Positions 23,389 through 32,762 are shown, counted from the first letter of the stretch. The stretch: DNA of 38,184 nt from Planctomycetota bacterium (GCA_021851715.1 JAJZCR010000029.1:1-38184), one strand, 5' to 3'. The notes: generated from the letters alone by a model not told the origin. Numbers and translations: made by a program.

Positions 23389-24240
23389 ATGATGAGACGC
23401 AAAATTGGTTCCAAGTTCCAGTGTGGTGTTTCGGCCGCGGTGCTCGCGGCGGCGGCATCGGTGGCCGGCGTTTCCAGTTCCCAAGCAGGGATTATCTACC
23501 AGGATAATTTCGCGCGCGGAACGGTTGCGAATCCGGACGCACTTAACGGTAGCACGCCAGCACCAGTGGATACCAATTCCGCGACGTGGAGTGCGTTCCA
23601 AACCAACACTGGTTCTAACATAGTGACCAACGGAAGCGAGGCCGTACTGCCTAGCGTCGGGAGGAGTGTTGGCTACCTCCCTCTGACTCTGGCGGCCAGC
23701 GAGACCTATGTGTTTTCGGCAACTCTGACACCTGGTGCCACGTCCAGCGACACGAACTCCCAGGACTGGCTGGGCATGGGCTTTAGCAACCAAGCCAGCG
23801 AGGCGAGCAGTGCCGACATTTATGCCGGCGGTAGCGAAGCATGGCTGATTTACCGCGGCAACAGCGGCACGCAAAGTTTTTATGGCGGCGCTGGCTCAAA
23901 CGGCGCATCCGGTGGATATGCTAACTCAAACCATTTGCCTCCAGCGCCGTCGGACACCTTTACCATCACGCTTACAACGCCGGCAAACCTGGCCAGCGGA
24001 GGTGCTTCGGTGTCGTTTTACGACTCGCTGGGCCTGGTCGGCACGTTAGCAAGCCCGCGCCACGTATCGCTGACCAACAGCGAATTATCGACCATTAATG
24101 ACATCAGCGTTGGCTCATTCAATTGGGGTGGGACAATTTCGAACGTTGAATTGGCCGTACCCGAGCCGGCCACGCTGGGGCTGCTGGGCGCTGGCGGATT
24201 GGGGCTGCTGCTGGTGGGGCGCAAGCGTAAAACGGTTTAA
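23389..24240 (+). CDS. PEP-CTERM sorting domain protein B
   Basis: This is a 283-residue exported protein. MMRRKIGSKFQCGVSAAVLA leads into an Ala-rich signal peptide. The mature part (IIYQDNFARGTV...) looks like a beta-sandwich lectin-like fold, with WLGMGFSNQ and EAWLIYRGNSGTQSFYGG. The end is VPEPATLGLLGAGGLGLLLV followed by GRKRKTV: intact PEP motif, helix and basic cluster. It is paralogous to the protein at 24454 (shared DNFxRG, ATLTP, EAW.IYR, QSFYGG, DTFTIT blocks). The start is shared with gene A, supported by AAGGAG. It is the only PEP-CTERM gene here not followed directly by a prepilin gene. Confidence 0.88.
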   Translation: MMRRKIGSKFQCGVSAAVLAAAASVAGVSSSQAGIIYQDNFARGTVANPDALNGSTPAPVDTNSATWSAFQTNTGSNIVTNGSEAVLPSVGRSVGYLPLTLAASETYVFSATLTPGATSSDTNSQDWLGMGFSNQASEASSADIYAGGSEAWLIYRGNSGTQSFYGGAGSNGASGGYANSNHLPPAPSDTFTITLTTPANLASGGASVSFYDSLGLVGTLASPRHVSLTNSELSTINDISVGSFNWGGTISNVELAVPEPATLGLLGAGGLGLLLVGRKRKTV

Positions 24241-24310
24241 CGCAGTCTCATTACGGCCGGTCGCGGCGGATGAATTTGGAAAACTTTGGCGGGCATAAAT
24301 AATTTTTGGT

Positions 24311-24338
24311 TTGACATTCGGTGTAATTGTGGTATGAT
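24311..24338 (+). promoter_or_regulatory. promoter of PEP-CTERM module C
   Basis: Perfect TTGACA (24311-24316) and TATGAT (24333-24338) with a 16-bp spacer ending GTGTAATTGTGG, almost the same as at 17737-17752. Confidence 0.85.
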
Positions 24339-24344
24339 AGCGGT

Positions 24345-24453
24345 TAATTTAAGGTTGGCGGATTGCTCTGGCTGCCAAAGTTTGAAGTTAAATCCGCGGG
24401 CCGGGTGTTCCGGTTTGGGAAGTATGAACAGGCGTTTCTAAGATAAGGAGAAT
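24345..24453 (+). promoter_or_regulatory. structured 5' leader of PEP-CTERM gene C
   Basis: This is the most diverged of the three leaders. Hairpin I keeps five of seven pairs (GGCGGAT 24357-24363 with GGCTGCC 24370-24376). Hairpin II changes from CCGG/CTGG to CCGG/CCGG, turning a G-U into a G-C. AAGGAG precedes ATG 24454. Confidence 0.55.
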
Positions 24454-25269
24454 ATGATGAGATGCAAAACCAGTTCCAAGTTCCAGTGTGGTGTTTCGGC
24501 CGCGGTGCTCGCGGCGGCGGTGGCGGCGGTGGCGCTGGCTACCGGGCCCGGCGCGGTGAAGGCGGCCATCATTTATTCCGATCAATTCAACCGCGGAAGC
24601 GTGGGGTCGCCGGTAGCCCTCAATGGAACCACGCCGACGACCGATCCCAGCGGCTCGACCTGGTCCGTCAATCCTTCCGCGTTTCTCACCACCAACGGGA
24701 CCGAGGCTGTTTTTGGAGCCCTTCCAAGTGGAAGCACTATGGGCGCGGCCTATTTGCCGGTGACTCTACTGGGGACGGGGCATTTGGGAACCTATACCCT
24801 GTCGGTGACATTGACTCCGACGGCCAGTTCCACCGACAGCGATTGGCTTGCGATGGGGTTTGGCAGCACCAATGGTGGTCAATCAATCAATAGCAGTGGC
24901 ACGGAGGCCTGGGCGCTTTACCGGGAGGACGGCGGAGAGCAGAGTTTTTACGGTGGCAGCAATGGCATGTCCAGCTCCACCAGCGCTACGCCGGGCACTG
25001 CGGACACCTTCACCATTACGATCAACAGCGCCACGGGGGCGGCCTCGATCGTTGATACGCTCGGCCTGGTTTCAAGGACCTTCACCTTGACCTCCACGGA
25101 GATGGGCAACGTGAATGCGATTATCATCGGGAAATATAACACCGCCACTGGTGACGCTCAGAATCTTACGCTGACCTATACGCCCGTGCCTGAATCCGCC
25201 ACGCTGGGGCTGCTGGGCGTTGGCGGCCTGGGGCTGCTCTTGATCGGCAGACGCCGAAAAACGGCCTGA
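24454..25269 (+). CDS. PEP-CTERM-type sorting protein C (PES variant)
   Basis: This 271-residue exported protein is paralogous to the one at 23389. It has signal peptide MMRCKTSSKFQCGVSAAVLA and an Ala/Val-rich core, then IIYSDQFNRGSVGSPVALNG and a beta-rich body. The tail is PVPESATLGLLGVGGLGLLL then IGRRRKTA. The canonical PEP is PES here, while the helix and RRRK cluster are intact. Exosortase recognition normally needs the PEP triplet, so sorting could be altered. It is followed by the conserved linker and prepilin copy B, as gene A is followed by copy A. Confidence 0.86.
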   Translation: MMRCKTSSKFQCGVSAAVLAAAVAAVALATGPGAVKAAIIYSDQFNRGSVGSPVALNGTTPTTDPSGSTWSVNPSAFLTTNGTEAVFGALPSGSTMGAAYLPVTLLGTGHLGTYTLSVTLTPTASSTDSDWLAMGFGSTNGGQSINSSGTEAWALYREDGGEQSFYGGSNGMSSSTSATPGTADTFTITINSATGAASIVDTLGLVSRTFTLTSTEMGNVNAIIIGKYNTATGDAQNLTLTYTPVPESATLGLLGVGGLGLLLIGRRRKTA

Positions 25270-25299
25270 GCGGCCAAGCGGATCGCACCAGCCCCACCA

Positions 25300-25459
25300 T
25301 GTTAATGCGGGGGTGGTGCGCTGGCCGCAGTGGCTGATTTTTCCGCCCCAGCCCGGTCTCCCGACGACTGTCGGGACTTTCGGGATTTGGCCTGGCGATG
25401 CGTAGCAGCGGGGACTTGAGAGCTGCGGAGAAGCGTCGGCCAGACAAAGGAGGCCCGTC
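25300..25459 (+). promoter_or_regulatory. conserved 160-nt linker between PEP-CTERM and prepilin genes, copy B
   Basis: Same element as 19501-19660, gap-free, about 97% identical by hand count. Hairpin CCCGAC-GACT-GTCGGG is at 25360-25375, and AAAGGAGG precedes ATG 25460 by six bases. The flanking genes are much less similar than this noncoding stretch. Confidence 0.65.
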
Positions 25460-26419
25460 ATGGATGGTGCTAAATTCGCACAACAGGCCAGTGTTCTGTT
25501 CCAGCCGCAATCGCGGGTTGCCGGTGGAAAATGCGGGCGGGACGCCCGCGCTCCCAGGCCTCCTGCCTCCTCGCCGCGCAGCGGCTTCACCTTGGTCGAA
25601 TTATTGGTGGTGATTTCGATCATCGCGATACTCATTGCCTTGCTTTTACCGGCGCTGGCGGCGGCCCGGCTGGATGCTGATAACGCCATCAGTTCGTCCA
25701 ATCTGCGGCAGATCGGACTGGGATTGCAGGAGTACACCAACGATTACAATGGCTATTTGCCGCCGGCCATGGGGACCACCGGCTGGGGGCAGAACGGTTC
25801 AGGCTGGATCACCCTGTTGGCGTTGGGTTATGTGCCCAGCAACTACAACAGTCCGATCAACTACGCGAATGGATATGTGACCACCAGCCTGCAGGACAAT
25901 ATTCATGACCGCGGAGTGTTTTTTGATCCGACCGATCGGGTTACCGCGACCAATGTGTATTCTAAAGTTCCGGGGTTCAGTTCCTACAAGGCATTGGTCG
26001 CTCTGGGATGGTGTGGAATAAATGTAGTGTTCGGAGGAGGTTATGTTGGCCTGCGTTTGAACCACCTCCCCTTCGGCAGTCCCGCCTCCGCCTCGGGTTA
26101 TCTCGGCGGCTCTTACGGGAACTTTTACGGAGCCCAAGTAGGCATGGTGGTTCCCATCGTAGCCTTGGATATATGGCCTTGGCCCAATAGCGGTGAAGTA
26201 GCCGCGCCGTGGGACCCTGGTTTCACCTATCCGCCCAGTTACGGCCCAGTGGTCAACGGTGTAACCGACGATCTTTTTACCAGCACGCCGTATGCGGATG
26301 GCAGACGCCCCATACTTTTCAGTGATTTTTCAGTGGATGCCATGGGGTTCATGGCCTGGAATGATCCGCACGATATAGGCACGAATCAATATCGGTTCCA
26401 TTTTCCGCGTGGGCACTGA
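25460..26419 (+). CDS. prepilin-type (pseudopilin) protein with 42-residue leader, copy B
   Basis: This 319-residue paralogue of the protein at 19661 has cleavage site G42|[20 protein letters not shown] with Glu at +5, then [23 protein letters not shown]. The end is [21 protein letters not shown] and FHFPRGH. The leader [20 protein letters not shown] shares its first 33 residues with copy A and includes [10 protein letters not shown], itself encoded by a dispersed repeat type (GCGGGCGGGACGCCCGCGCT). A 42-residue leader is long for type IV prepilins. The start is secure because of the perfect ribosome binding site. Probably a surface or secretion-system pseudopilin; function unknown. Confidence 0.82.
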   Translation: MDGAKFAQQASVLFQPQSRVAGGKCGRDARAPRPPASSPRSGFTLVELLVVISIIAILIALLLPALAAARLDADNAISSSNLRQIGLGLQEYTNDYNGYLPPAMGTTGWGQNGSGWITLLALGYVPSNYNSPINYANGYVTTSLQDNIHDRGVFFDPTDRVTATNVYSKVPGFSSYKALVALGWCGINVVFGGGYVGLRLNHLPFGSPASASGYLGGSYGNFYGAQVGMVVPIVALDIWPWPNSGEVAAPWDPGFTYPPSYGPVVNGVTDDLFTSTPYADGRRPILFSDFSVDAMGFMAWNDPHDIGTNQYRFHFPRGH

Positions 26420-26440
26420 TGGGTACGAAGGTGGGCGATG

Positions 26441-26537
26441 ATTAAACACGAAGACGCGAAGACACGAAGTGACGACGATGGGGTTATCCACAGATTTACC
26501 CGGCGCGGCTGCGGCCGCAGGAGCCAGAAGGCAGGAG
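26441..26537. repeat. dispersed repeat pair after prepilin copy B
   Basis: ATTAAACACGAAGACGCGAA to about 26497 is the inverse of 19972-20029. CTGCGGCCGCAGGAGCCAGA to 26537 repeats 21801-21829 with one difference in 29. An open frame runs from here into the next gene, but the coding start of that gene is further down at 26624. The 204 bases 26420-26623 hold this repeat and possibly a weak promoter (GAGACA 26577-26582, TATAGA 26600-26605). Confidence 0.75.
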
Positions 26538-26623
26538 GTTTGGCACGCTGCGAAGAAATTGGCGGTGTTTGGCATAGAGACAATGCTTTCGGGCACATTA
26601 TAGATTGCAACAAGGAGTTCAAA

Positions 26624-29600
26624 TTGGACAATGTGGTTGGTGGTGGCGGCGTGGCGGTGCGATGTAAACCGCAAGTTTTTACAATTTATGCTTTGAGTAT
26701 GGCGGTGGCGATAGGGGGGGTGATGTCGGGTTGTGCGCGAAGGACGGTGCGGCAGGCCGCCATGCCATTGCAACCGCCGGCACCATCAAGAATTGTCCGC
26801 ACACCAACACCCAGGTCCAGCGGCCCGATGGCCGTGTTGCGACAGCCATACCAGGATCGTCTGCAAGCGGCATTTCCCTTTGGTGCCGGCTCTTATTTTC
26901 TGATTCCGTGGCGGTCGTACATGGATACCTGGCCGGCATCGCGGCTGACCAATTGCATCGGTATTAATTTCAATGTGCCATCCTGGGAGGCCAATGCCAC
27001 CGCTGAAGTGTTGGCCAAGGCGGGTTTTCACCATGCCCGGATGGAGGTGGGCTGGGGCAGCATGAGCTATAAACATCCGGGCCAACTGCGTGATGCCCGA
27101 CAGATTACCACCATGCTGCAGGCACTCAAACGCTACGGCATTCGGCCGCTGATTTTGCTCAACGCCAATTCCGGCTATCCGTGTCCGATCCGTTGGACGC
27201 AGGCGATTTTAACCAAGCCCGCGCCGGTGGGGGCGCGGGAATTATTTTTTAAGTCGACCGCGGGATTTAAGCCGGGTTATTCCGGGTTGCGGGGCCAGGC
27301 GTACCAAATAGGTTTTCCGGTGATTACCGCGGTGGATGCCAAAACGGGACGATGCACGCTGTCGGCACCGCTGGCCAAGGCCTTGAAGCCAGGTCCGATC
27401 AGTATTCCCACCCGGAAATATCAACCCTTTGCCGAAGACGTCTTTGCTGATGGCAAGCCCAATCCGGCGGCCAGGCAGACCGTGCAAGGGTGGATGACCT
27501 ATGTCAAGGGGATATGTGCCACGGCGCGGCGGGCACTGGGTACCAAAGGCCAGGCCAACGCCGGCTTCGATCTGGAAGTGTGGAATGAACTGGGCTTTGG
27601 CAGCCAGTTTTTGAACATCGAAATTTATTACAATCCTCCATTAAAGTTTCAACACCCCATGCCCACCAATGGTAACTGTCGGTGGTTTTTGCCGGGGTTG
27701 TCGTACCACAGCCATGGCCTGACCCGCACCGGCGACGAAATTATTTTGCCGATGACAGTGGATTATGTACGTAATCCGGCCAATGGCCTGCCGGGGGTCA
27801 AAGTAATTGATGGCTTTTCCAATATCACGCCGTGGGCCAGTGGCGCGGGCATGTGGCCGGGACAAACAGGGTTCAGCCGGCACTATTACACCGGATATGA
27901 TCCGCATCAATTGCAAATATCGCCGAAACATCCGTTTATGAAGTACGGTACGTTGATTAACGCATTGGGTGGGCGGGATGTAAAGAATCACTTTTTGCGC
28001 AAAGTATGGGGCGAATTAGGGGCGCTGGATTCGGGTAAATTCTTCATACCGACCTTTAAGATGAGCCAGCCGGAGTACTGGTATTTTGCGTACCATACGG
28101 AATCTGTGGTACGCGACTTGCAGCCGTTTCCCAGTCCATTCGGGGGCCACTTCCGTTTTGCCAATCCTGGGGATGGCCATGCCGCCGAAGTATGGATGAC
28201 GGAATGCAACTTCTACCGACAGAACTGGGCCAATCAATTGGGAAAAGAGGCGCATGTGGCGCACAACAACCCGCGTCTCCACGCGCTGATGGAATACGAG
28301 GCCGCCAAGATGGACCTGCGGCAATTTGTGTTTCAAAGTGCCAAGGGGCTTTCGGTCGAGTGCATGTTCGCCGCCAAGAGACATGATGACGGCTTGGGTG
28401 TTTTGCCCGATTCGTTCTGGGCGGCCTTGAAAAAAAGCCATGGCAAGCTAACCGCGCAGGCGCTGGCCCACACCGGTTACCAGCTTAAGGTGCTCACGCG
28501 GCTGAAAAACCTGTTTGGAGCCGCCAAGCCGCTGGCGGTGCCGTGTCCGCTCACCGTGAAAAAGCTGGTGGAGTATCGGCCGCGGCTGGTGTTCAAGGGC
28601 GATGGCACGCCGGAGCATCCCAATGTGTATAACCGCGATGATTTTGCGTGCATGCCGTTTGAGTTTTCCGCCAAGCGCTATGCGGTGGGCTATTACGTGG
28701 TAACGCGGAATGTCACGCGGTCGTGGAATAAAAAAGACGGCCGGCTGAATCCGCTACGTTACAACATGCCGCCGCAGATGTTTGCAGTTACGCTGGGCAA
28801 TATCCGCGGGGCCGGGGCCAGAGTTTCGGCCTATGACCCGATGACGGGTAAAACGTTGCCGGTGCCGGTGCTTGCGGGCACGCCGAGCAGCCTTACGGTT
28901 CGGCTTGCAACCGTGGATTATCCGCGATTTTTGATGATTAAAGAAGCACGGCCCAGCCCGTTGATTTTGGATCCGCGATTGACGGTTGCCGCCCACGGCG
29001 CCGCTGCGGTCAGCTTCAAGTCCAATGTGATGACCCCGGCCCGGATCACCTGGGGTGAATTGCCGATCCGGACGCGCGATGGCCAGGTGCGGCTGCCGGC
29101 TGCAGCGGCGGATAAAACCTTGGTGTATCAGATTCCCAATCTGCGTCCTCAGGCGGGTGTACGGTTGACGATTCATAGCCACGGGCTTACCGCGCGCTGG
29201 CCGATCTGGGGTTTTGATGTGGCCGGCGTGAACTGGCCGCATCGGACGAATTATGCGATCGGGCCGGGGCCAACGGCGGAAAAGACGGCTATTTATGTGC
29301 CGCCGCTGCCGCCGATTCCCGTCCGGCCTGCGGGCTACACCGCCAAAGCGCCCAAGGGGGTTACATGGTCGAAGCCGGCCAATGGCGCGCAAACCATGCA
29401 AATTGGCACGGGTGCCACTGCAGTGCGGGCGCGATTGCGCGTGATTCCCCGGCCGGCCAATGTGCCCGATGGTGTGATCAACGTATTGCCTGAGCTTTTT
29501 GTGCCGGACCGGATTCGGGTGTTTGTTGTATTCCGATGGCATGATGCCGCGGCGTGGTTCATTCACCTGCGGCTGGCCCCTGCGGCGCATCCGTTAACCA

Positions 29601-29758
29601 AGGCGTTAAACCGCACCTATGTGATCGCGCCGCTGCGGCATGGATGGCTGGAATTATCCTTTGCGGGTACGCCGGCGGGGATGGCCCGGTGGGGATCGGT
29701 GATCCAACAGGTTCAGCGTGGAATTTGGTTTCACTGGGGTACCTCCCCCCAAAAGTAA
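26624..29758 (+). CDS. lipoprotein-like glycoside hydrolase candidate (clan GH-A type)
   Basis: The protein has about 1044 residues from TTG 26624, chosen because AAGGAG (26612-26617) lies six bases upstream; the frame opens at 26438 in repeat sequence. The N-terminus has RCKPQ, a hydrophobic stretch VFTIYALSMAVAIGGVM and SGC, a likely lipobox. Residues about 105-530 look like a TIM barrel: CIGINFNVPSW, AGFHHARMEVGWGS, YGIRPLILLNANSGYP, LEVWNELGFG with candidate acid/base Glu322, and VWMTECNFYRQNW with candidate nucleophile Glu527. This spacing is wider than usual for the clan. The C-terminal half is beta-rich, probably accessory domains. It is the first gene of a same-strand glycan cluster. 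Confidence 0.7.
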   Translation: MDNVVGGGGVAVRCKPQVFTIYALSMAVAIGGVMSGCARRTVRQAAMPLQPPAPSRIVRTPTPRSSGPMAVLRQPYQDRLQAAFPFGAGSYFLIPWRSYMDTWPASRLTNCIGINFNVPSWEANATAEVLAKAGFHHARMEVGWGSMSYKHPGQLRDARQITTMLQALKRYGIRPLILLNANSGYPCPIRWTQAILTKPAPVGARELFFKSTAGFKPGYSGLRGQAYQIGFPVITAVDAKTGRCTLSAPLAKALKPGPISIPTRKYQPFAEDVFADGKPNPAARQTVQGWMTYVKGICATARRALGTKGQANAGFDLEVWNELGFGSQFLNIEIYYNPPLKFQHPMPTNGNCRWFLPGLSYHSHGLTRTGDEIILPMTVDYVRNPANGLPGVKVIDGFSNITPWASGAGMWPGQTGFSRHYYTGYDPHQLQISPKHPFMKYGTLINALGGRDVKNHFLRKVWGELGALDSGKFFIPTFKMSQPEYWYFAYHTESVVRDLQPFPSPFGGHFRFANPGDGHAAEVWMTECNFYRQNWANQLGKEAHVAHNNPRLHALMEYEAAKMDLRQFVFQSAKGLSVECMFAAKRHDDGLGVLPDSFWAALKKSHGKLTAQALAHTGYQLKVLTRLKNLFGAAKPLAVPCPLTVKKLVEYRPRLVFKGDGTPEHPNVYNRDDFACMPFEFSAKRYAVGYYVVTRNVTRSWNKKDGRLNPLRYNMPPQMFAVTLGNIRGAGARVSAYDPMTGKTLPVPVLAGTPSSLTVRLATVDYPRFLMIKEARPSPLILDPRLTVAAHGAAAVSFKSNVMTPARITWGELPIRTRDGQVRLPAAAADKTLVYQIPNLRPQAGVRLTIHSHGLTARWPIWGFDVAGVNWPHRTNYAIGPGPTAEKTAIYVPPLPPIPVRPAGYTAKAPKGVTWSKPANGAQTMQIGTGATAVRARLRVIPRPANVPDGVINVLPELFVPDRIRVFVVFRWHDAAAWFIHLRLAPAAHPLTKALNRTYVIAPLRHGWLELSFAGTPAGMARWGSVIQQVQRGIWFHWGTSPQK

Positions 29759-29807
29759 ACGCGTTCGTCAGAAGACAAATGAAAGTTCCGTACCGGAAAT
29801 TATCAGC

Positions 29808-32762
29808 ATGTCAACGAAGAAAAATGAATATTATTTTACGAAATGTTGGCTGCCAATCAAACTACTTGGTGTGTTGGTTACGGCAATGGCCGCAGCGACA
29901 TTTACGCCGGCGGCACTTGGACGGGCACCCGCCGGACGTGAGCGTATTTTGCTGGATTCCGGTTGGCATCTTGGTTTTTCCGATACCACCATGACCATGC
30001 CGCCGCTGCGCCAGACTGTGGCCGTTACGCAATGGCTTTGGAAGAGGGATGCGGCCCCGCAGAAAGATGTGGCCGCAGTGGCCGCTCCAACCTTATCGGA
30101 TCCGGCGCATTGGCGAAAAACGCAAACCGGTGGGAAAGCGTTCCGCAACACGGGCTCCGTCAGCTATGCCTGGTTTCGCACGGTGCTGCCTCCCATGTCG
30201 GGCTCGGGGCGTTATGTGGCATTCTCCAACAGCAAATGCAATGCTTGGTTGTATTTAAATGGCAAGCTGTTGAGCATCCATAGGGCTGCGGGCGGAGCGT
30301 ACGGCGATTTACTGGATCGGGCCTGGCGCCCCCGAGGGGCTAATGTGCTCACGCTGCTGGTCAGTGATGTTGGCGGTGCGGGCGCGGTGCCCGGCCCCGT
30401 AACGCTGGGATACATCGCACCGGTGCTTGTTGGCCCGGCAGCCCGCGATTTTAACGACCACGCTTGGAAAACCGTGCAGGTGCCCAACGATTATATTGTG
30501 GATGGAAAATACAGTCCCAAGGCCAGTCGGCTGCACGGGTACTTACCGGTGGAATCGGCGTGGTATCGCAAAACGTTTATGGTTCCCGTCGCCGCCAAGG
30601 GGCGAAAAGTCTGGCTTTATTTTGAAGGCGTATACCGCGATGCGCAGGTCTATGTGAATGGGAAATACGTCGGGGAGCATCAGAGCGGCTTCACGAGTTT
30701 CCGGCTTAATGTCACCCGCTACATAAATTGTGCGGCACGCAATGTGGTCTCCGTGCTGGTTGATCCATGCGATTTTGAAGGCTGGTGGTATCAGGGCGGC
30801 GGTATTTATCGCCATGTCTGGCTTGTCATCAAACATCGGCTGCACATTACCCGTTTTGGCACGTTTGTCATCAGTCGCGTGCCGGGAACTATTCAATCGA
30901 GTCCAAAAACCGGCGATGATGCGACGGCGAAATTAACCATTGAAACCACCGTGCGCAATGAACGCCGCATCGGGGCATCCTTCACCATTGATTCAGTTAT
31001 TCACGTCCGGGATGGAAAACCCGTGTCGCAAGTACGCAGTACGGAATTTCTGAAGGCCGGTGAGTATAAAACCTTTGACCAGTCGGTGTCGCTCGGTCGA
31101 GCCGAGCTGTGGTCCCTGGGCCACCGAAACCTTTATAGGCTCCGCACCATCATTACCACCGGCGGTGTTACGGCGGATGATCGAGATACCATTTTTGGCA
31201 TTCGGACCTTGCGCTTCAGCCCGAACCGGGGATTTTTTCTCAATGGCAAGCATGTGGAATTACAGGGTACGTGCGATCATCAGGATTTTGCCGCTTTGGG
31301 TATTGGTGTGCCGGATAACATTTTCTACTGGCGCATCAAAAAGCTCCTGGCCATGGGATCGAACGCCATTCGCACCGCCCATAATCCGGTGGCCCCGGAA
31401 TTTCTGGATGGCTGTGATCGGCTGGGCCTGTTGGTCATGGAGGAAAATCGGCATCTGGGCGATACTTACGATTGGAAATCCGCCCCCGGCACGCCCTATT
31501 CCAGGTTGGCCAATGTCAAACGTATGGTCCTGCGAGATCGCAACCACCCCAGCATCATCATGTGGTCCATGTGCAATGAAGAAGGCTTGGTGGTAACGCG
31601 GCAGGGAGCGGCCATTTTCAAAGCCATGCGCAATGCCGTGCATGAAATTGACCCCACCCGGCCGGTGATGTGCGCGCAAAACCCGGGCTGGCCAAAATTC
31701 TGGGGGAAAAATATGAACGCCCGCCTGGTGGAAATTGAAGATTTACAGGGGATCAATTACCAGCCCCATCTCTATTCCGAGTTCCATGCCTTGCACCCGA
31801 AGATGCCGATGGTAGGCAGCGAAATTACCAGTGGCGGGCTGAGTGTCCGCGGCATCTACCCGTGGAATTCCGCACCCGATTTCGGCAGCCGGTATTCGGC
31901 CAATTATAATTGGCCGTGGGAATCCTGGTATCCTATCGCCAAACATCCCTTCGTGATGGGCGGGTTTGTGTGGACTGGTTTTGATTACCGCGGTGAACCG
32001 AACCCGAGTAACTATCCGGATGTGAGTTCCAATTTTGGTCTCATGGATTTGTGTGGCTTCCCCAAGGATACGTATTACTATTTCAAGGCGGAGTGGATCC
32101 GCAAACCCCTGGTCCACTTCATTCCCAGTAACTGGAACTGGCCGGGACATCTGGGGCAGGCTATCGGCATTCGCATCTACAGCAACTGTCAGCAGGTGAA
32201 GTTATTTTTGAATGGAAAATGTCTAGCCAAGATGAAAATGCCGCCAACGGGCTTTGTGGATATTGGATGGCCCGGATATTACCACGCGAACGGTTATTAT
32301 GTGGTACATTATCAGCCGGGCACGCTGGAGGCCTGCGGCTACGATCATGGCAAACTGGTGGCAACGGATATTGTGAAGACCACGGGAAAGCCGACGCACC
32401 TGGTTTTGCGCAGCCCCATGCGCTACGTGCGGGCCGATGGGGAGGATGTGGCGTTGGTGGAGGCGGCGGTGGAGGATGCCAAGGAGCGGGTTGTTCCCAA
32501 CGCCAACAACATGCTCCATTTTGCCATCAGCGGACCGGGCGCTATTGCCGGCGCATGCAATGGCAATTCACACTGCCTGGAACCTAATTTAGCTGATTAT
32601 CACCGAGCCTTTAACGGTTTGTGCCAGTTGGAGGTTCGGGCGGGTACGCATCCGGGAGTGATCCGCGTCACCGTGTCCGCTGGCGGGCTGGCGGCTGGCA
32701 CTCTATCCATTCCGTGTGTCAAAGCCGGCGTGTATGCGCTGCCGCCGCACGGAACGTACTAA
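29808..32762 (+). CDS. secreted glycoside hydrolase family 2 (beta-galactosidase/glucuronidase-like)
   Basis: This protein has 984 residues from ATG 29808. A signal peptide follows Lys-rich MSTKKNEYY: LLGVLVTAMAAATFTPAALG. Order of parts: an extra beta domain, then the GH2 jelly roll (ESAWYRKTFMVP, VYRDAQVYVNGKYVGEHQSG), an Ig-like domain, and a TIM barrel with GIRTLRFSPNRGFFLNGKHV, QGTCDHQDFAALG, AIRTAHNPVAPEFLDGCDRLG and VMEENRHLGD. Acid/base Glu591 is in IIMWSMCNEE and nucleophile Glu672 in MVGSEITSGG, 81 residues apart as in GH2. The C-terminus has further beta domains. It starts 49 bases after the previous gene and probably removes non-reducing beta-linked sugars. Confidence 0.9.
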   Translation: MSTKKNEYYFTKCWLPIKLLGVLVTAMAAATFTPAALGRAPAGRERILLDSGWHLGFSDTTMTMPPLRQTVAVTQWLWKRDAAPQKDVAAVAAPTLSDPAHWRKTQTGGKAFRNTGSVSYAWFRTVLPPMSGSGRYVAFSNSKCNAWLYLNGKLLSIHRAAGGAYGDLLDRAWRPRGANVLTLLVSDVGGAGAVPGPVTLGYIAPVLVGPAARDFNDHAWKTVQVPNDYIVDGKYSPKASRLHGYLPVESAWYRKTFMVPVAAKGRKVWLYFEGVYRDAQVYVNGKYVGEHQSGFTSFRLNVTRYINCAARNVVSVLVDPCDFEGWWYQGGGIYRHVWLVIKHRLHITRFGTFVISRVPGTIQSSPKTGDDATAKLTIETTVRNERRIGASFTIDSVIHVRDGKPVSQVRSTEFLKAGEYKTFDQSVSLGRAELWSLGHRNLYRLRTIITTGGVTADDRDTIFGIRTLRFSPNRGFFLNGKHVELQGTCDHQDFAALGIGVPDNIFYWRIKKLLAMGSNAIRTAHNPVAPEFLDGCDRLGLLVMEENRHLGDTYDWKSAPGTPYSRLANVKRMVLRDRNHPSIIMWSMCNEEGLVVTRQGAAIFKAMRNAVHEIDPTRPVMCAQNPGWPKFWGKNMNARLVEIEDLQGINYQPHLYSEFHALHPKMPMVGSEITSGGLSVRGIYPWNSAPDFGSRYSANYNWPWESWYPIAKHPFVMGGFVWTGFDYRGEPNPSNYPDVSSNFGLMDLCGFPKDTYYYFKAEWIRKPLVHFIPSNWNWPGHLGQAIGIRIYSNCQQVKLFLNGKCLAKMKMPPTGFVDIGWPGYYHANGYYVVHYQPGTLEACGYDHGKLVATDIVKTTGKPTHLVLRSPMRYVRADGEDVALVEAAVEDAKERVVPNANNMLHFAISGPGAIAGACNGNSHCLEPNLADYHRAFNGLCQLEVRAGTHPGVIRVTVSAGGLAAGTLSIPCVKAGVYALPPHGTY

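Noticed and set aside
26438..26623. N-terminal extension of the lipoprotein-like hydrolase from ATG 26438
   Set aside because: It is encoded by dispersed repeat DNA, and AAGGAG lies six bases before TTG 26624, which gives a proper signal sequence.
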